Source: Aldehydirespirator sp965116965 (GTDB lineage Bacteria; Actinomycetota; Acidimicrobiia; Acidimicrobiales; Aldehydirespiratoraceae). From it: a stretch of 64,000 nucleotides of DNA. Position numbers and translations under genes: made by a program. Location of the stretch: NCBI GenBank assembly GCA_965116965.1, contig OZ220743.1:558001-622000 (forward strand), written 5' to 3'. Each line of letters opens with the position of its first letter. The stretch's first letter is position 1. The notes beneath the pieces are model-generated. The model saw only the letters and a list, made by a program, of their open reading frames with translations, made no database searches and had not been told where the DNA came from. This document shows, piece after piece, positions 16,470 to 25,152 of this stretch.

Positions 16470-17063
16470 CTACGGTCTAGCCGCTATGCCGAGCCCATCC
16501 TCGATGAACCCGGTCAGCGACTCCGCGTCCAGTGCTCCGGCGAAGGTGTCGACCAGCTCTCCGGAGGGCGAGACGAGGGCAGTGGTGGGCATGGCGATGC
16601 TCCCGGTCGCCTCGTACACCTCCAGGTCGGGGTCCCAGCCCACGTCGTAGGTGACCCCGGTTCTCTCCACCAAGTCAAGAGCGGCCCGCGATGACGAGTC
16701 CTGGGACAGTCCGAGGAACGCCACCTGTCCGTCGAGTTCCTCGAAGACTTCCTGGAAGTCGGGCATCTCCCTGACGCAGGGCGGGCACCACGACGCGAAG
16801 AAGTTCACCACCAGCGGTGTGCCCTCGTAGTCGGCGATGGCGCCGGCGCCGCCGTCGAAGCGGTCGAAGGTCAACTCGGACAGGTCGGTGCTGTCATCGG
16901 CGCCGGGCTCCAGGACGGCCTGCGCGACGAATGCGATCCCGGCTGCAGCCAGCACCACGGCAATGCCGGCGAGGAGGCGCGGTCGGATGCTGCCTCGCGG
17001 GCCTGGCTCGGCTGTCGTGGCGCGGCCATCCGCGGCGGTTCCGGAGTCTCCGTGGTCAGGCAC
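16470..17063 (-). CDS. TlpA/ResA-like membrane-anchored thioredoxin
   Basis: 197 residues. A single N-terminal anchor helix (about 30-50) is followed by a redoxin domain with active site WCPPC in ASWCPPCVREMPDFQ and a cis-proline region MPTTALV. Such proteins reduce disulfides outside the membrane, for example apocytochrome c CXXCH thiols. It lies next to CcdA, its expected electron donor. The GTG start at 17063 overlaps the end of the upstream metallo-hydrolase by 8 nt. Confidence 0.9.
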   Translation of the reverse strand: MPDHGDSGTAADGRATTAEPGPRGSIRPRLLAGIAVVLAAAGIAFVAQAVLEPGADDSTDLSELTFDRFDGGAGAIADYEGTPLVVNFFASWCPPCVREMPDFQEVFEELDGQVAFLGLSQDSSSRAALDLVERTGVTYDVGWDPDLEVYEATGSIAMPTTALVSPSGELVDTFAGALDAESLTGFIEDGLGIAARP

Positions 17064-18171
17064 GCGGTGGGGACCCCGCCCGTTCGGGCGCTCGCAGTTG
17101 GTAGTGCAGCAGGCCGTCGGGATCGCGGCTGCTGTCGGCCTCGCCGATCACGCGGAGGTGCTCCAGATGGGCGAACGTCTCGCTGGCGGCCATGTCGCCC
17201 CAGGCCCGCTCGCCGAACAGCTCCTTCATGTAGGCCTCCACCGGAGCTCTGCCCAGCGCGGCCGCGGCCGCCCGGAGGGTGTCGAGCCGCTCGCCGTGGT
17301 GGCGGCGGATGCTGGCCGTGCGGCCGCGCAGATCGGTGAAGGGATGACCGTGGGCCGGCAGGCATACCTTGACGCCGCTGAATGCGCCCACCCGCTCCAG
17401 GGACTCGAAGAAGGCCGCCAGCGGGTCCTCGAGCTCGGTCGAGCCCGCGATGTGTGGTGTGATGGTGGGCAGCACGTGGTCGCCCGACAGCAGCACGCCC
17501 TCGGTCGGATCCCACAGACACAGGTGGTCGGTGGTGTGGCCCGGTGTGTGCACTGCGAACCAGTCCCGCCCGGCCAGGTGCACGGCGTCGCCGTCGGCGA
17601 CCCGGATGGTCGGCTCCGGCACCCTGAAGCGGGGCAGGCTGCCGGCGACGTCGGTCTGGATGAAGAGCCTGATCGCCTCATCGGGCGGCGGCTCGCGCGG
17701 CGTTCCCCAAGGGGTGCTGCCCCGGTCTTGTAGCTTCGCCTTCCACAGCTCGATCAGCGCATCGGGGTCCAGTTCCCGCAACTCCAGGTCGATGTCGGCG
17801 TTGGCGTCGTCGGCCGCGGGGCTGGACGTGAACGCGGCGTGGGCCAGCAGTTCGGCGCCGGTCTCCTCCCGCAGTTGGTGGCTGCCGCCGTAGTGGTCCG
17901 GGTGGGAGTGGGTGACGATGGTGGTGTGCACCCGCCCCATAGGTATGCCGGCCTGCCGGAGCCGGTCGCCCAGCGCGGCCCACGACTCGTCGCCGGGCAG
18001 TCCCGGGTCCACCAGCGCGACGCCGTCGGAGTCGACCAGGGCGTAGCAGTTGACATGACCGAGGCCGGGCATGCTTATGGGCAGCTGCATCCGCAGCACG
18101 CCCGGCGCCACTTCGGTCACCTCCGAGGATGCGGGCTCCTGCTCCTGCTTGGTGTACGTCCCGGTCGTCAT
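17056..18171 (-). CDS. Metallo-beta-lactamase fold hydrolase
   Basis: 371 residues with the metal-binding motif THSHPDHYGG (about residues 87-96, HxHxDH), a later HTPGHTTDH site and GDHVLP, typical of the MBL superfamily. The C-terminal part (about 250-340) is an alpha-helical extension as in the glyoxalase II-like LACTB2 group. The substrate is unknown; RNA or thioester hydrolysis are both possible given the orn neighbour. It starts 8 nt after orn, in the same run. Confidence 0.85.
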   Translation of the reverse strand: MTTGTYTKQEQEPASSEVTEVAPGVLRMQLPISMPGLGHVNCYALVDSDGVALVDPGLPGDESWAALGDRLRQAGIPMGRVHTTIVTHSHPDHYGGSHQLREETGAELLAHAAFTSSPAADDANADIDLELRELDPDALIELWKAKLQDRGSTPWGTPREPPPDEAIRLFIQTDVAGSLPRFRVPEPTIRVADGDAVHLAGRDWFAVHTPGHTTDHLCLWDPTEGVLLSGDHVLPTITPHIAGSTELEDPLAAFFESLERVGAFSGVKVCLPAHGHPFTDLRGRTASIRRHHGERLDTLRAAAAALGRAPVEAYMKELFGERAWGDMAASETFAHLEHLRVIGEADSSRDPDGLLHYQLRAPERAGSPPRA

Positions 18172-18179
18172 GGCCGTCC

Positions 18180-18722
18180 CTATGGCCCCGCACCGAGGAA
18201 TCCGGCCCGCCGGTACCAGCGCAGTTCCTCCAGGCTCTCGGTGATGTCGTCGATGGCCCGATGGCCCCCGGCCTTGGCCGGTGCACTCTCATACACCGAT
18301 GGTTGCCAGCGGCGGGCCAGCTCTTTCACCGTCGACACGTCGATCGACCGGTAGTGCAGGAAGTTCTCGATCTCCGGGAGGTGCCGGGCCAGGAACCGGC
18401 GGTCGGTGCCGATGGAGTTCCCGCACAGCGGGACGGTGCGGGGCTCGTCGATGTGCTCCCGCAGGAACCCCAGCACGGCCGCGCCGGCGTCGGCCAGGGT
18501 CACGGTCGAGGACTCGATCTCCTCCAGCAGACCGCTGTCGGTGTGCATGGCCCGGACGGTGTCGTCCATGCGGGCCAGCGCCGCCTCTGGTTGGTGGATG
18601 ACGAGGTCGGGCCCGGTGGCCACGATCTCCAGGCCGTCGTCGGTGATCAGGACGGCGATCTCGACGATGGAGTGGAGCCCGGGATCGAGGCCGGTCATCT
18701 CCAGATCCATCCAGGCGAGCAC
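18180..18722 (-). CDS. orn: Oligoribonuclease
   Basis: 3'-5' exoribonuclease of the DEDDh group that clears 2-5-nt RNAs and pGpG. The 180 residues show D6 and E8 in WMDLEMTGLDP, the third acid in GNSIGTDRRFL, and GGHRAIDD carrying the histidine and last aspartate. Length matches the family. GTG 18722 lies 6 nt after a minus-strand -10 box TATCCT (18729-18734), so the run of five minus-strand genes probably begins here with a leaderless mRNA. Confidence 0.95.
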   Translation of the reverse strand: MLAWMDLEMTGLDPGLHSIVEIAVLITDDGLEIVATGPDLVIHQPEAALARMDDTVRAMHTDSGLLEEIESSTVTLADAGAAVLGFLREHIDEPRTVPLCGNSIGTDRRFLARHLPEIENFLHYRSIDVSTVKELARRWQPSVYESAPAKAGGHRAIDDITESLEELRWYRRAGFLGAGP

Positions 18723-18798
18723 TGAGGCAGGATAACGAGGCCCACAGGCGGTGCGGGATGGTCGCCCATCCGCTCGACCTCTTGGCTACTCTCGGCCG

Positions 18799-19236
18799 GT
18801 GCTCGATGTTCCCATACTGCGGCTCGACCCGGACCTGCCCCTGCCGGGCTATGCCCGCCCCGGTGACGCCGGCATCGACCTGATGGCCCGAAGCGCAACG
18901 GTCCTGCCGCCCGGAGGGGGGCGGGCGCTGGTGCCGACCGGCGTGGCCGTGTCGTTGCCGGAGGGGTGTGCCGGTTTCGTTCTCCCCCGCAGCGGGCTCG
19001 CTCTCAAGCACGGTGTGACCTGTCTCAACACTCCCGGCTTGATCGATTCCGGCTACCGGGGAGAGCTGAAGGTGATCCTGGTGAACACCGATCCGTCCGT
19101 GCCGTTCACCCTGCAGCGGGGCGAGCGGATCGCCCAGCTGGTGGTGATGGCGGTGGAGCAGGTGCGCCTGGTGGAGGTCGAGAGCCTCGAGCCGTCGACA
19201 CGCGGCGACCAGGGCTTCGGATCGACCGGCCGCTAG
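18799..19236 (+). CDS. dut: dUTP diphosphatase
   Basis: Trimeric dUTPase that hydrolyses dUTP to dUMP, protecting DNA from uracil and feeding dTMP synthesis. The 145 residues show motif 1 (GDAGIDL), motif 2 (PRSGLALKHG), motif 3 (GLIDSGYRGE), motif 4 (ERIAQLV) and the C-terminal motif RGDQGFGSTG. GTG 18799 is 6 nt after a -10 box TACTCT (18787-18792); the frame is open further upstream but that part is not conserved. Convergent with lysC. Confidence 0.95.
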   Translation: MLDVPILRLDPDLPLPGYARPGDAGIDLMARSATVLPPGGGRALVPTGVAVSLPEGCAGFVLPRSGLALKHGVTCLNTPGLIDSGYRGELKVILVNTDPSVPFTLQRGERIAQLVVMAVEQVRLVEVESLEPSTRGDQGFGSTGR

Positions 19237-19260
19237 TTCCTAGTCCGTCCCCCAGGCCAG

Positions 19261-19308
19261 GAATTGGCAGCCCGGAGTTCCCAGAACGGCCTCCACCGCT
19301 GCCAATTC
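19261..19308. repeat. Palindromic element P, copy A
   Basis: 48 bp with perfect 11-bp arms GAATTGGCAGC and GCTGCCAATTC around a 26-nt interior that can itself fold (GTTC-CCA-GAAC; GGAG/CTCC). It lies between the convergent genes dut and lysC, a natural place for a bidirectional terminator. The same arms occur at 19333, 21195 and 62879. Confidence 0.8.
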
Positions 19309-19332
19309 GCGAGCGCGCTACGCCACAGCCGC

Positions 19333-19380
19333 GAATTGGCAGCCCGGAGTTCCCAGAACGGCCTCCACCGCTGCCAATTC
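19333..19380. repeat. Palindromic element P, copy B
   Basis: Identical to copy A over all 48 bp and placed 72 bp further on, 15 nt past the lysC stop. Either a duplicated terminator or a mobile-palindrome (REP-like) pair. Confidence 0.8.
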
Positions 19381-19395
19381 AATGCGGCGGTCGGG

Positions 19396-20634
19396 TCAGT
19401 AGACGCTGGCGCGGTCGGCGGGGTCCTTGTCGAGTTCGAACGACTCGTGCAGCGCGCCGACGGCCCGCTCCATGTCACCGGCCCGGATCACGCAGGAGAT
19501 GCGGATGGCGGACGTGGAGATCATCTCGATGTTGATGCCGGCCGCGGCCAGCGTCTCGAACATCCGGGCGGCCACGCCCGGGTTGGTCTGCATGCCCGCC
19601 CCGATCAGGCTCACCCGGGCGATGCCGTCGTCGGCGGAGACGTCGTCGGCTTCCAGCTCGCCGATCAGTCCCTGAGCGACGGTCCGGGCTGCTTCGAGCT
19701 GCAAGCGGGGAACGGTGAAGCTGATGTCGGTCACGCCCTGGCTCGACACGTTCTGCACGATCACGTCCACGTTCACATCGGTGTCGGCCAGCACCCGGAA
19801 GAGCCGGCCGGCGACGCCGGGCTTGTCGGCTACTCCCGAGACGGTCATCTTCGCTTCGCTGGCGTCGTGGGTGACGGCAGAGATGATGGCATGTTCCATG
19901 GCTTCCTCCCCGGTGACTGTCGTGCCCGGCATCCAGCTGAAGGCGGACCGCACATGCAGCTCGACGCCGTACGTCCTGGCCAGCTCCACCGCCCTCATGG
20001 CCGGCTTGGGGCAGCCGCTGGCGGTCATCTCCAGCAACTCGTCGAACGAGACCAGGTCCATGCGCCGTGCTTCGGGCACGATCCGGGGGTCGGCACTGAA
20101 CACCCCGGGCACATCGGTGTAGATCTCGCAGTAGTCCGCGCCGAGGACGTGGGCCAGGGCCACCGCGGTCGTGTCGGATCCGCCGCGGCCGAAGAACGTC
20201 ACGTCCCCGTCGCCCGACACCCCCTGGGAGCCTCCCACCACCGGAACGAGGCCGCGGGCCAGGGCCTCGGTGATGCGGCCCGGCGTTATCTGGACGATCT
20301 TGGCGCCGGTGTGGCAGGAGTCGGTGCGGAACCCGGCCTGGCTGCCGGTGAACGACGCGGCCGGAACCCCCAGATCGCTGAGCGCCATGGCCATCAGGGC
20401 GCAGGCCTTGCGCTCGCCCCCGGTGATGAGCATGTCGACCTCGCGCCCGGGCGGGTCGGCGGCCACATCCGAGGCCATGCGCAGCAGTTGGTCGGTCTCG
20501 CTTCCCATGGCCGAGACGACCAGCACGACCTCATCGCCGCGGCTGCGACGGCGCGCCACATGGTCGGCCACGACCCGGATGCGGTCGGGGCCGGCCACCG
20601 AGGTGCCACCGAACTTCTCTACGACGAATGCCAC
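19396..20634 (-). CDS. lysC: Aspartate kinase
   Basis: Phosphorylates aspartate, the first step of lysine, threonine, methionine and diaminopimelate synthesis. The 412 residues have the N-terminal KFGGTSVAG signature, the kinase core with FFGRGGSDTTAVALA, and two C-terminal ACT domains (about 260-400) for allosteric feedback. GTG 20634 is 8 nt from a minus-strand -10 box TAGCCT (20643-20648), the same box (GGTAGCCT) used by asd at 62954. Its partner gene asd lies on the other side of the island. Confidence 0.97.
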   Translation of the reverse strand: MAFVVEKFGGTSVAGPDRIRVVADHVARRRSRGDEVVLVVSAMGSETDQLLRMASDVAADPPGREVDMLITGGERKACALMAMALSDLGVPAASFTGSQAGFRTDSCHTGAKIVQITPGRITEALARGLVPVVGGSQGVSGDGDVTFFGRGGSDTTAVALAHVLGADYCEIYTDVPGVFSADPRIVPEARRMDLVSFDELLEMTASGCPKPAMRAVELARTYGVELHVRSAFSWMPGTTVTGEEAMEHAIISAVTHDASEAKMTVSGVADKPGVAGRLFRVLADTDVNVDVIVQNVSSQGVTDISFTVPRLQLEAARTVAQGLIGELEADDVSADDGIARVSLIGAGMQTNPGVAARMFETLAAAGINIEMISTSAIRISCVIRAGDMERAVGALHESFELDKDPADRASVY

Positions 20635-20741
20635 GGCTGATCAGGCTACCGGCGCCCCCCGAACAGCCCGGCTCACGAGATTGAAGAGATTCATGGCGAG
20701 GATGCCGCAGGAATCCTTGCAATTCGTGGCAATCTTGGGAT

Positions 20742-21143
20742 GTGAGCGAGGTGCTCGCCATCGACGAGATCGTCCTGAGGGTCCCGGCGTCGGCCGACTA
20801 CGCCCGAGTGGTGCGGGTCGGCGCGGCCGCGGCGGCCCTCCGGCAGGGAATGTCGTTCACGGAGATCGACGAACTCCGGGCAGCCATGGACGAGGCCACC
20901 GAGCTGCTGCTCGTGCGGCCGGCCGCGGACGGCGCGGCCATCGAGTGCGTGTTCCGGGCGAACGGCGGATGCCTGGAGGTGGAGGCCCGGCGCACCGACG
21001 AGGCCAGCGTGGCGGCGACGGACGCGGCCCGGTTCAAGAAGACGGTCGACGCCTCCAACGTCACCGCCACGGTGGAGTCCGACCGGGGCTGGCTGCTGAT
21101 GCGCAAGCCCGTCGGCCGCCCCGGCAGCCGCCCCGCAGCCTGA
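20742..21143 (+). CDS. RsbW-like anti-sigma/serine kinase-type ATPase domain protein
   Basis: A 133-residue protein resembling the small GHKL (HATPase_c_2) anti-sigma factors. It has the N-terminal strand IDEIVLRVPASADYARVVR and an N-box-like helix ELRAAMDEATELLL (about residues 43-56). The later glycine-rich ATP-lid motifs are weak, so ATP binding is uncertain. The GTG start follows a leader-poor region. It is the last core gene before the island. Confidence 0.65.
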   Translation: MSEVLAIDEIVLRVPASADYARVVRVGAAAAALRQGMSFTEIDELRAAMDEATELLLVRPAADGAAIECVFRANGGCLEVEARRTDEASVAATDAARFKKTVDASNVTATVESDRGWLLMRKPVGRPGSRPAA

Positions 21144-21194
21144 GCGTTCAATCAGTCAGTCAGCCCAGCCCCGCCGTCAGAGCACCGTGTTCGG

Positions 21195-21246
21195 GAATTG
21201 GCAGCGTTGTGCACGGTATGCGTGCATTGTGCTGCCAGTTCGGCAG
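21195..21246 (+). repeat. Left boundary direct repeat of the island (palindromic element P, copy C)
   Basis: 52 bp starting GAATTGGCAGCGTTGTGCAC and ending GTTCGGCAG. It matches 62879-62930 at 51 of 52 positions; the one difference is G versus A in the right arm. The arms are those of element P, but the interior differs from copies A and B and holds its own palindrome TGCACG-GTATG-CGTGCA. A partial further copy (GTGTTCGGGAATTGGCGGCG) is at 21258. Could be a site duplicated by integration, or a pre-existing element into which the island inserted. Confidence 0.8.
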
Positions 21247-21279
21247 CAGTTAGGGCCGTGTTCGGGAATTGGCGGCGCT

Positions 21280-21297
21280 GGCGCGAAATAGAAAAGT
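21280..21297 (+). repeat. Left terminal inverted sequence of the island
   Basis: GGCGCGAAATAGAAAAGT, preceded by GCGCT. The reverse complement of 62843-62860 reads GGCGCGAAATAGTGAAGT, also with GCGCT a few bases outside. A 16/18 match in inverted orientation near both ends of a 41-kb insertion suggests transposase-recognised ends. Confidence 0.65.
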
Positions 21298-21392
21298 CCC
21301 GTCTGACCTCTGTAAACATATGGGCAGGTTGGGTGCGTCGGACGTGTTTTGCCGAAGTATCGGACGACTTTTTTGGTGCCTACTGTTATCTG

Positions 21393-21412
21393 AGGTCAGA
21401 GCGGCGCGAAGC
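21393..21412 (+). repeat. Left-end subterminal repeat, copy 1
   Basis: AGGTCAGAGCGGCGCGAAGC, repeated exactly at 21598-21617. It contains GGCGCGAA, the core of the terminal inverted sequence. Part of the motif (CAGAGGTCAG) also appears inverted at 21304-21313. Possibly protein-binding sites at the island's left end. Confidence 0.55.
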
Positions 21413-21597
21413 GCGAATCGTGTAGCTGAGCTTATCTTGCCGTATCGCTGTACCTGGCTCTCCTACGGGTCACCCTGCGTTCACAAAACCCCAGGTCAGA
21501 AGGCTGCGATGACCCTCTGGAACGGTCGCACTCTGGTTCTCGAACGCTGATTGCGTGGTGATCCATCCCACCAGCACGACGTGGACGGCATTTCCAG

Positions 21598-21617
21598 AGG
21601 TCAGAGCGGCGCGAAGC
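21598..21617 (+). repeat. Left-end subterminal repeat, copy 2
   Basis: Second exact copy of AGGTCAGAGCGGCGCGAAGC. The stretch 21298-21750 around it has no convincing gene; short open frames there are not supported by start signals. Confidence 0.55.
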
Positions 21618-21750
21618 ATGGCGGAGCGGAGCTGCCAGTGGAGGCCCCGGCAAAGCAGGGGGCACGCTGTTAGCCGAGGCAAGCTCTACGTGGTGCCAGA
21701 GAAGTCGTCGCCATCGGTAGTTGTCCCCGTGGAGACTCGGGACGCGTGGC

Positions 21751-22656
21751 TTAGGAGAATGCGAGGTCGTTGCGGTATTGGTAGAAGTTCGCCTGCATCC
21801 GGTTCATTAGCTCCGCCGTGTCAGATGCAGGTGATGGTAGGCCCCAGTGTTGGGACAGCCTGGTGAGGCTGAGGCACATGACATGTGAGGCCATCCCAAC
21901 GGGTGCAAGGTAGCGATCCACCGGGATGTTGAAGTCACGTCGATCTTCGTCAAACGGCCTCTGAACCAGCAGTCCCGCAACGCCCGGATGCACGACCGTG
22001 CATAGGTAGCCGTAGACGGTCGTTCCGACACCGGGGATGCCCAGGGCCGCGTCCATTGCCTCGGCTACGACCTTGCTGATAGCGGGGTAGGACTGTCGCT
22101 GTGGGTTCGGTACTAGACGCCGGGTAACGGCTAGGTCGGCTTTGATGTGCTGCATGGTTTCTTGGAGGCCGCGGATGCTGTCGTCCAGAGCTTCTGCTTG
22201 CTCTTCGCTCGCAGGATTGACTGCTCTCTCGGCTCTGCGGTTGCCGAGAAGGTGCTCGGTGCTCTTCTTGTGGTCTTGTGCACCGCGCAGGGCGCGCTGT
22301 TGTCCCGTGATCCGGGGGTCCAGTATCCATGCCGCGTAGGCGAACCCTTCAACGGCAGTGCGTGCTAGCGGGAACACCGAGTAGAGCGATGTGCCAGCTT
22401 CGATGCTGGAGACGATTCCCTTCATGCAGTCCATCGATGCCAGCATCCGCAGGTGTGTCGAGAGAGTCGCATGGGTCAGGATCGAACCGCTTACGCCGGG
22501 CCGACGCGTGGGTGGCAATCCCATGTCCTCCTCTGCACGCCAGGGCGAGTCAGGCGTGGGGCTTACCTCACGCCTAGCGAGTTCGTAGCTTCCTAGAAAC
22601 GCTCCCAAGAGTTGACCTACCTCTGCCACGGCAGGGTGAGGGGTTCGCGCTCTCAT
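21751..22656 (-). CDS. Hypothetical protein, island left end
   Basis: 301 residues, mostly helical, no family recognised. It has no membrane segment and a mid-region with PLARTAVEGFAYAAWILDPRITG, then charged residues (about 115-165). ATG 22656 has a CAGGAG site about 11 nt upstream. It follows the nuclease-like gene by 48 nt on the same strand, so the two probably form one operon; a partner or effector role next to a nuclease is a guess from context only. Confidence 0.65.
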   Translation of the reverse strand: MRARTPHPAVAEVGQLLGAFLGSYELARREVSPTPDSPWRAEEDMGLPPTRRPGVSGSILTHATLSTHLRMLASMDCMKGIVSSIEAGTSLYSVFPLARTAVEGFAYAAWILDPRITGQQRALRGAQDHKKSTEHLLGNRRAERAVNPASEEQAEALDDSIRGLQETMQHIKADLAVTRRLVPNPQRQSYPAISKVVAEAMDAALGIPGVGTTVYGYLCTVVHPGVAGLLVQRPFDEDRRDFNIPVDRYLAPVGMASHVMCLSLTRLSQHWGLPSPASDTAELMNRMQANFYQYRNDLAFS

Positions 22657-22704
22657 GACGATGGCTGCTCCTGACAGCCTCCGGGAAGGGCAGCCCGAAA
22701 TGAC

Positions 22705-24210
22705 TTACTGGCCATCGCCTTCCTCCGGCTCGCTCAGTCGGTGCTCGGCGTGCCACCGGTCTCCGATGTCTCCAAGGAGTTGATTCCGGCCAAGCGGTAG
22801 GGGATCGAGCGAGGTCTTCACAGTGTTCGGGTCTGATCCCAGAGCGCCTAGCAGCGACGTGCCGCAGGCCGCATCATCGCTCAACGCCGGGATCACACCT
22901 TCGACATGTTGTGACGAGACGATGGTGGTGGGTATGGATGCAGGCTGGACAACATCGGTGAGGAACGGCAGAGGCAGATTGAAGTACGGCTCTCGGGTGA
23001 CGACGAGGCCACGCATCGGGCGACCTGCCAAGACCGGGAAGCGGGGGTGCCCCTGCTCGATCAGCGAAGCTGAGTTTGTGATCTGACGGCACGCCTTGTC
23101 GATCTTCTTCTGTACTTCACCGTCCTCCGGGAAGATGCCTGAGCGAGTGTCGATCTCGGGCGCAGCGGACTTGACTTCAACAAGAACCAGAACCTCTGGG
23201 GTCTCGATGATGTAATCGACGCTTCGCTTGCCTGAGTCGTAGACGATCTCAGGATGAATCTGGGCGTGCTGAATGAAGTCGAGTTGTGCTCCGACATAGC
23301 GCTGGAACCGGTCGCCCAAGGCGATTGTGAAAGCCCCGCACTCTTTCCGACCAGCAACCTCATCCTCAGCACTTTGACGGATAGAGCGCAATCCGATGAA
23401 GTAGAGGCCCTGCGGACCTAGGCGCTGCAACACTCCCAGAGGGCTGGGGGTGACGTAAGTGCCGTCGTCCATGATGGCTATGGGCCATTCGTAGAAGGGG
23501 TTGAATCTCCACAGATCGTCAGGATCAGAGGTCATCTCTCGGCCGAGCTGGGCAAGGTCGTCTACAGGGCGGGCAAGCCAGGAGTCCACGGCCTGCAATG
23601 CCCGATCTACACCGACCCGCTCAAAGGCTTGTCCTACTCGTTCCATGAAGAACGCTTCGCGTGAGATTCCGCCAGGTTTGTGGATCGCAGTGCCATACAT
23701 GATGAAGGCGATCATCAGGAACTCCTCCAGTGACACCCCGAGAATCATGTCCCACCGGTCATCCTCGAACACAGGCTCCCCGAATCTGGGGTCGTTACCG
23801 AACAAGCACAGCGTCCGCGCCAACGGCTCAGCCTGAGACATCTGGTATGGCATCTGGGTATAGGCGACCCGTGACAGGATGCGCTGCCAAACCTCCTCAC
23901 CGCTCGCTCGGTCCAGTTCGGGCGACCAGATGTTGAAGAGGCCGTTGAGGAGGTCTCCGACAGCGGCTTCGTCAACGGGGTTGTTGCGGTAGTTGTTGCA
24001 GTTCGTGACACAGATTCCGGCGAGCTGGAACAGGTGGCCCTCCATGATGACGCTGTGCCGGTCGTCATCCATGCCTTCTGTCCTGTCCCGTCTGCGGGTC
24101 TCCTGGGCAGCCAAGTGCGCGATACTCCTGAGCAGCGCGTCCCGCGGGAACCGGCGCACACGTCGTCGGAACTCATCCGGTCTGACCTGTTGGTTGCGTC
24201 GGTGGTGCAT
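22705..24210 (-). CDS. PD-(D/E)XK nuclease-like protein
   Basis: 501 residues. The helical N-terminal two thirds have no recognised family. The C-terminal part has the pattern of a PD-(D/E)XK nuclease: YDSGKRSVDYII (D332), then VLVLVEVKSA (E345, K347) with beta-strand character and a following helix. Such proteins cut DNA in restriction or anti-phage systems. ATG 24210 has a weak GAGGG site; ATG 24072 (MDDDRHSV) is an alternative. It leads a two-gene minus-strand operon. Function is inferred from the motif and island context. Confidence 0.6.
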   Translation of the reverse strand: MHHRRNQQVRPDEFRRRVRRFPRDALLRSIAHLAAQETRRRDRTEGMDDDRHSVIMEGHLFQLAGICVTNCNNYRNNPVDEAAVGDLLNGLFNIWSPELDRASGEEVWQRILSRVAYTQMPYQMSQAEPLARTLCLFGNDPRFGEPVFEDDRWDMILGVSLEEFLMIAFIMYGTAIHKPGGISREAFFMERVGQAFERVGVDRALQAVDSWLARPVDDLAQLGREMTSDPDDLWRFNPFYEWPIAIMDDGTYVTPSPLGVLQRLGPQGLYFIGLRSIRQSAEDEVAGRKECGAFTIALGDRFQRYVGAQLDFIQHAQIHPEIVYDSGKRSVDYIIETPEVLVLVEVKSAAPEIDTRSGIFPEDGEVQKKIDKACRQITNSASLIEQGHPRFPVLAGRPMRGLVVTREPYFNLPLPFLTDVVQPASIPTTIVSSQHVEGVIPALSDDAACGTSLLGALGSDPNTVKTSLDPLPLGRNQLLGDIGDRWHAEHRLSEPEEGDGQ

Positions 24211-24440
24211 GGTGAGGCCCTCAGGCTGATGGCTGGTGCCGTCTCCCCGCTCCGGCTGGTCGGGGTGATCTCGGGTGCGATCCGTCCGCCGCTATGCCTG
24301 CCGTGGGGGTAAGACCTTGGGGAGCCTGTCACACCGTAGCCATAAACTACAAGTATGAGACTTGCTGCAATTGAGGGCGTCACCTCCCCGTCCCCGACCT
24401 GCCCGATCTCGCTGCTGAACCACCCCATGGAGGTACTGCC

Positions 24441-24767
24441 ATGAGCCGCAAGCGAAAGCGCCCGAGCCGTCGCCGTCGTGGGGTCGAGCCCGTGGACATC
24501 CAAATCAGGGATGCTGGCCCCGATGCCTTGGAGGAGTTCTTCCGGTTCGGTGGCCCCTCGGTGTTCGCGTGCGGATGCTCAGCCCGTGACGCCGTGCAGA
24601 TCAGCCTGGACGATGTGGACAGCCCCGCCTACCCAGTAGGCGACGGGTTGGACCGCTCCGACATCGAAGAGTTCCGTGAAGCGATAGGCGATGAGCCGGT
24701 CCTCTGGTGGCACGACTGCGCCGACAACGAGAACGTCGTCGTTCGCAGCCCCGTCGTTGCGGGTTGA
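24441..24767 (+). CDS. Small basic hypothetical protein
   Basis: 108 residues, with a strongly basic N-terminus (MSRKRKRPSRRRRG) and an acidic remainder rich in Asp and Glu. The ATG follows GGAGGT by 6 nt, a strong ribosome site. No family recognised. It may lead a small plus-strand operon with the next two membrane genes. Confidence 0.6.
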   Translation: MSRKRKRPSRRRRGVEPVDIQIRDAGPDALEEFFRFGGPSVFACGCSARDAVQISLDDVDSPAYPVGDGLDRSDIEEFREAIGDEPVLWWHDCADNENVVVRSPVVAG

Positions 24768-24789
24768 GACAGCAAGCTTCGTCGTAGCT

Positions 24790-25152
24790 ATGCAACAGAT
24801 CACCACGCTGATAGCGACGTTGATTCTGCCCGCCACCATCACAACCGTCCCGATCTGCTTCGTCGTCTACGCCCTGGGGGGCCGCGAGCGGCCCTTGCGT
24901 ACGGCGGTGGACACGGCGCAGAGATTCGTGACGAGCGGGGCAGTGTGGCTCGCTTTGGTTCTGGCGAGCTTGTACGGCGTCCTCGAATCGTTGGACCGGT
25001 GGGGTGCCGGGACGTTCTTGGTGCTCATGCTCGGGCCATCCGCGGTGCTCGGCGCTGTGCTGGCAGTCGTGATGATCTGGCGGAAACAACGACGTGAAAC
25101 TGACCCACCAGAGTCCAGTAACTCTCAAAGCACAGTCGGAGAAACCAGATGA
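24790..25152 (+). CDS. Small membrane protein, two to three helices
   Basis: 120 residues. Hydrophobic segments lie at about residues 4-28, 45-65 and 75-97, followed by a polar, Ser/Thr-rich tail. I chose ATG 24790 rather than upstream in-frame codons because those overlap the preceding gene and are not hydrophobic. The stop overlaps the next gene's start (ATGATGA). No family recognised. Confidence 0.55.
   Translation: MQQITTLIATLILPATITTVPICFVVYALGGRERPLRTAVDTAQRFVTSGAVWLALVLASLYGVLESLDRWGAGTFLVLMLGPSAVLGAVLAVVMIWRKQRRETDPPESSNSQSTVGETR

Noticed and set aside
21298..21550. Short plus-strand frames in the island's left end
   Set aside because: They contain the repeated 20-bp sequence, have no start signals, and do not resemble proteins; treated as the non-coding end of the element.
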